From: Pyrenopolyporus hunteri | Lineage: Eukaryota; Ascomycota; Sordariomycetes; Xylariales; Hypoxylaceae | Reading direction: 5' to 3' | DNA length: 64,000 bases | Assembly: GCA_902806595.1 (NCBI GenBank) | Contig: CADCXC010000037.1 | Coordinates: forward strand, 558,001-622,000 | Shown: piece after piece, positions 59,967 through 64,000 of the stretch | Layout of the letters: each line of letters opens with the position of its first letter | How positions within the stretch are numbered: the first letter of the stretch is position 1 | Notes under the pieces: generated by a model | The model's database searches: none | What the model saw: the letters and a program-made list of their open reading frames with translations, nothing else | Told to the model about the DNA's origin: nothing | Program-made: the position numbers and the translations under genes

Positions 59967-61314
59967 ATGCGCCCGTCCGCCAACTCGGCCTTCACCTTCT
60001 CCACCTTCACTGCCGCTACCGCTACTGCTACCGCTACCGCCACTACTGCCACCCACCCTCTCCCTTCCTCCTCCATTCCCGATCCTACTACCGATCCTAC
60101 CACCGCCGGTAGCCCTTCCGAGACCCGCCGGAAGGGTCCCGATCTCCCCGGGCATCTCCACAGCCACGGCCCGTCCCAAGACAATCGCCAGTCCTCTGAT
60201 CCCGGCAATGCTTGCTCCTCCCAGCCCAGCCGCGACAATGTCTCAGGCCACCTCGAGGACCAGAGGATTAAGAAGCGTCGGGCCGGGCCCGGCTCTAGAG
60301 GCGTAGCAAACTTGACGCCGGAACAGCTAGCCAAAAAGAGGGCCAACGGTACAACTCCATACCCTAACCCCAAGCCCAAATCCCGTCTACCACATGACAT
60401 TCATTACCATCATCTTATGCTTAGCTAGCCTCGTAAGCCGTTGCTATCTTAGTTACGCCCCATGTATCTCTCCTACTTCCCATATGCCAATGGCAGTCTA
60501 CTATAATGTAACGCTATACGTATTTCGCGTGCTTCACTAACTGTCGTATCTCTGGGCTATAGATAGGGAGGCTCAACGGGCCATACGCGAACGTACCAAA
60601 AACCAGATCGAGACTCTCGAGAGACGTATCCGTGAATTAACCTCACAACAACCGTATCAGGAGCTTCAAGCAGCTATAAGAGCTAAGGAGGCCGTCGAGG
60701 CCGAGAATGCCGAGATCAGGAGCCGATTAGCCTCTGTCTTATCCTTAATACAACCCATATTATCTGGTAGTCAGCAAGGTGAGTGGTCGAGTCAGGCGAA
60801 ACATATGTCCCATAGCGGTCCGTCTCTAGCGGAACCCGTGTTTCAGCCACTTACGCCATGAGAAAGACGGGATAAGTGAGCTGACCTGAATACTTTAGGT
60901 GAAGGAAGCTATACATCTCCCGTCCAAAGCTTCACGCCTATCCAAGCTACACAGCGTTCATCCTCGGTCCCTACGCCCTATAATGTCTCGACACCGTTGA
61001 GCAGCGCCTCTCCTGTGTCTATAACAGACTCATCATGCCAGGCGCAATCACAGGGCCAGCCGAGCCCAAATTTCGCCCAGGTGAAAATGCTGAATCAGCA
61101 ACGGCACGACCTGGCTCATAACTTGGATCTCGGGGCCGGCGAACAGCTAAAGCTTGACTTCTTACTTGACCCCTCCCAACGCGTGAATAGGATACAGACA
61201 GGTATCAACGGACCGCAAGATACGCCCGGGTATCAACATATGCCTATGAAACACGATTGGAACGTCGGCAGTCTGGTATCTCCTCAGAACCACGGAACCA
61301 TGAACGGCGGTCTA

Positions 61315-61348
<34 letters not shown>

Positions 61349-62112
61349 GTATCGACTATGCTCCGCAGAACATGGTCCAACCCCCTGGACCATCTTGGAT
61401 CGGTCAATCGGCTCCTATCAAAAACGGCCCTGCTACATGCCCACTTGATATCCTGCTTCTTGACTTTCTGCAAGAGCGACGCCAACGAACCGCGGAGGGC
61501 GTCCCTACGAGAGAAGTAGTCGGGCCGAGATACCCCTCGGTCTCCTCGCTGCTCAACCCAGCCAACAGCGTATTTTCCCACCCGGTCTCCAAGGTCTTCA
61601 CCGACATCCTCGCGGCCTTCCCGGAGATGAGCGGGCTCCCGGAGCGCGTAGCCGTGCTGTACTACATGTTCCTCCTGATGCGGTGGCAGATCAGCCCGAC
61701 GCGGGAGAACTACGAGCTCCTGCCGTCGTGGGCGGTCCCGACGCCGGCGCAGCTCGAGATCCCGCACCCGGCGTGGATCGACCACCTGCCGTTCCCGCTG
61801 ATGCGCGAGCGGCTCGCGCGCGAGTACAACCCGGCCGAGTTCCTCTTCGACAACTTCTTCATCCCCTTCACCACCACCATCTCCCTCAACTGGCCCTACG
61901 AGCCCACCGACACCCTGCTCCAGAGCCCCGACGGCGCCGAGCTGCTCATCAACCCCGTCTTCGAGCGCCACCTGCGCAGGATCGAGAACTGGTCCCTCGG
62001 CGACGCCTTCCATAAGGCCTTCCCCACGCTCGGCGGCACGTATAACCTGAAGAGGGGCCCGGCGCAGGAGCCGGGGAGGGATGTGCTGGATGGGCAGTTT
62101 AGGGGCGGGTAG
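59967..62112 (+). CDS. bZIP transcription factor with C-terminal DUF3425-like domain
   Basis: Predicted nuclear DNA-binding regulator, 603 aa. Exons 59967-60348, 60563-60778 and 60899-62112; phases agree. Residues 1-115 are Ser/Thr/Pro-rich. The basic region straddles the first intron: AKKRAN then DREAQRAIRERTKNQIETLE (about 122-147), where the invariant Asn and Arg are spaced as in AP-1-like factors, followed by a short leucine zipper with imperfect heptads (LERRIREL). A Gln/Ser-rich middle has a polyglutamine run (10 Gln, about residue 315). The C-terminal part resembles DUF3425 (CPLDILLLDFLQERR, FPEMSGLPERVAVLYYMFLLMRWQI, PYEPTDTLL). GC content rises sharply in the last 500 bases. Target genes cannot be inferred; no regulated cluster is nearby. 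Confidence 0.88.
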
Positions 62113-63080
62113 GGTTGATGGGTGTCTGTTATATAGATATATATACATAGAGGCATGTGCATGATGTATGCGAGGATCGATGAGATTTAGATAGTGGTAC
62201 ATTCTACCTGCCGAATTTAGAGAGGGTTTACCGTTACGTCCCCTCGTGGAAATATCATGGCTTGCATTTATAGCACTGCGGAGGTAGACTATTCCCAAAG
62301 ATATTTATCTATATTTAAGAGACTAGAGGATAACATAAGTTAGGTACCTACCGAGTTAGAATAGTACGGGATCTAGGTAGGGAAAGACTCAGTTAAGAGG
62401 TATTTAGCAGATACACGGCAGATATATAAACTGCCTATATAGCGGGACCACATACAACGCGAGATATTATACATCTTGATCCCTGGTGTACCATGGATAC
62501 CGATTCTAGATGTAACTACGCTATAGAGGAATATACCTCAAGCAGTCGTGAATCCAGAATAACCGAATAAACGCGAGTGACTTTTATTCTACCAACACGT
62601 ACATAATCCACCTACCCAGGTGGCCTGCATATCCTTATGCAAGAGTCTTCGGGGATAGAAGACGACGGGTATCATTCCCATGTATCTATGTACAGCAAAA
62701 GAGAAGGAACAAACGCCAATTCCATGCAACCCCCTTTTAATCTACCTCTCTAATGCAGCGAGGGAGATGGACCTATCCGTCCGCTGCCCAAGGTGGCCAA
62801 CGCACCAATAGTATGTATGTACATGAACGCCGACGCCTTTTCCTTGTTAATGCAACCCGTTCGTTTTACCTTTTTCCGGTTTATTCCTTTGTATCTATGT
62901 CCATGTAGGTGCATTTTATTTCGTCCCGTTCCATTACGTAAACCACACCAATAGGTCCTTACCCCCCTTACATTTTCCGTGAATAGTCGAGCCGAAGCGT
63001 GAAAATAGAGAAAGGAAGAGGAGAGGAAAAGGCATCCAGCGTCTCTCTCAGCCCCCCACCTCCTAGGTAAGCCCAACGAA
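62113..63080. other. Convergent 3' flanks of bZIP and WD40 genes
   Basis: 968 bases with both 3' ends. Moderately AT-rich to about 62540, no gene recognised. Confidence 0.5.
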
Positions 63081-64000
63081 CTAACCCTCCTCATCCAGTT
63101 CCCCCTTCCCAAACGAATACGCCCAGACAGCGCCGCCCTCCGGCACGAACAAGCTCGCCGGCGCGTCGCCGCGGAACGCGTCGAACTGCAGGCAGCGGAC
63201 GGGCCCGTTGGGCGACTTTATACCGTCCACGCCGCGGCTCGCGGACGCCAGCCGCCGCCCGCTGCGCGCCGAGTACAGCGCCACCGCGCCGTCGTCGTGC
63301 GCGGCCGCCACGACCCCGGAGGCCCGGTCGTAGGCCAGCCCGACGCTGAGGTACGCGCCGTTCTTGTACCCCGGGAAGCGCAGGAGGGGGGTGGCTGGTG
63401 GGTGGGGGGTCTTGCGGTTGGGTTTGCTTCGTCGTGGGCCTGGGCTGGGTTCGCTGGGAGAGGAGGAGGAGGAGGTGGTGGGGGCGCAGAACCGCGTGTC
63501 GAAGACGCACAGCGTGTCCCGCAGCCCGGAGACTAGGACCTGGTGCTCGGTGATAGGCGTGATGTGAGTGATGGAGGCCCCGTGTGGAAGCTAGTGTAGT
63601 TGTGGGCGGGCAGACGCAGGTCAGCGGTGGTCAGGTTCCCGGGGCGGCCGCCGAAATACAGGATGTCCGGGTTTTCGGAGGGGTAGGCGACGGCAAAGAC
63701 GTCGCGGTGGGGACCCGCGCGGCCGGCCGTGAAGCTGTGGCTGCCTGAGGGGCTGCGGAACGACACCGTGTAATTCTCGTAGTCGCAGAGCAGAAGTCCG
63801 TGGCTCGTGCCCACGGCGCAGAGGTAATTGCTGCTGACTGGGGCGGGGCATATGACGTTGGTTTCCAGGTTGTGTTTATGAGGAAGGCCGTTTAAGTCTA
63901 TTCGGCCTGGGGCGTGGATGGTTAGGGGGTTGGTCTGCGTTCGTTGGGGGGTTAGAGGGGGGAGGATAAAGAACTAGGTCTACTTACCTCCGGTATACAG
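63081..64000 (-). CDS. WD40-repeat protein (partial, 5' end off the window; apparent frameshift)
   Basis: The 3' part of a minus-strand gene running out of the right edge. Exon pieces: 64000-63988 (ends before GTAAGT) and 63934-63081. Beta-propeller-like units are visible: YLCAVGTSHGLLLCDYE, DVFAVAYPSENPDILYFGGRPGN, then HQVLVSGLRDTLCVFDTRF, GVVAAAHDDGAVALYSARSGR and PVRCLQFDAF. The reading frame changes near 63579-63584: FHTG on one side and ASITHITPITEHQ on the other, directly adjacent, as if one base were missing in a codon before GGGGCC. No intron fits. Either a sequencing/assembly error in a GC-rich run or a real disruption. It somewhat resembles DCAF4-type WD40 proteins, but I cannot assign it firmly. 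Confidence 0.68.

Noticed and set aside
61312..62298. 328-codon minus-strand open frame
   Set aside because: Antisense of the GC-rich end of the bZIP gene; composition is biased to Arg, Glu and Gly and there is no recognisable domain.

Overview
The window is nuclear DNA from a filamentous ascomycete (Pezizomycotina, most likely a Sordariomycete; the class is inferred). The signs are short introns of about 48-105 bases with GTAAGT-type donors and CTAAC/CTAAT branch sites, pyrimidine-rich leaders, a RIP-like AT-rich block, and gene families typical of moulds: a NUC-2/Pho81 regulator, Skg6-like and Mid2-like membrane proteins, a bZIP factor with a C-terminal DUF3425-like domain, and a class II P450. 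I rebuilt gene models by hand from splice signals and reading-frame continuity. All are untested predictions.

Layout. 0-12 kb: three minus-strand genes: a NUC-2/Pho81 phosphate regulator (282-3898), a microsomal P450 (7491-9494) and a CUE-domain protein (10342-11809). 12-28 kb: a DHX35-type DEAH helicase (+), an Skg6-like membrane protein (+), a Mid2-like Ser/Thr-rich membrane protein (+), the SNARE Bet1 (+), and the APC/C subunit Apc15 (-), convergent with bet1. 28-34 kb: a gene-poor stretch of about 6 kb. 34-49 kb: NAD(P)H glutamate synthase (8 exons, 2111 aa), a 472-bp Tc1/mariner deletion derivative with perfect 59-bp terminal inverted repeats, a Vtc2/3-type SPX-VTC-DUF202 protein, and an unrecognised conserved-looking protein with an Asp-Arg repeat tract. 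49.5-51 kb: an extremely AT-rich block bounded by diverged inverted repeats, read as a RIP-mutated DNA transposon. 52-64 kb: an FGGY carbohydrate (probably D-ribulose) kinase, the nucleoporin Nic96, a bZIP/DUF3425 factor, and the 3' part of a WD40 gene that runs off the right edge and carries an apparent frameshift.

Most genes are housekeeping and unrelated to each other. The one functional link is phosphate: NUC-2 and the Vtc2/3 protein are both SPX proteins that respond to inositol pyrophosphates, but they lie about 39 kb apart with unrelated genes between. I see no biosynthetic cluster, CRISPR, tRNA or rRNA gene. The most unusual items are the NUC-2 start codon, which appears to be split by an intron (AT|G), and the RIP block, where nearly all surviving C and G are in CpG and one terminal repeat is far more mutated than its partner.
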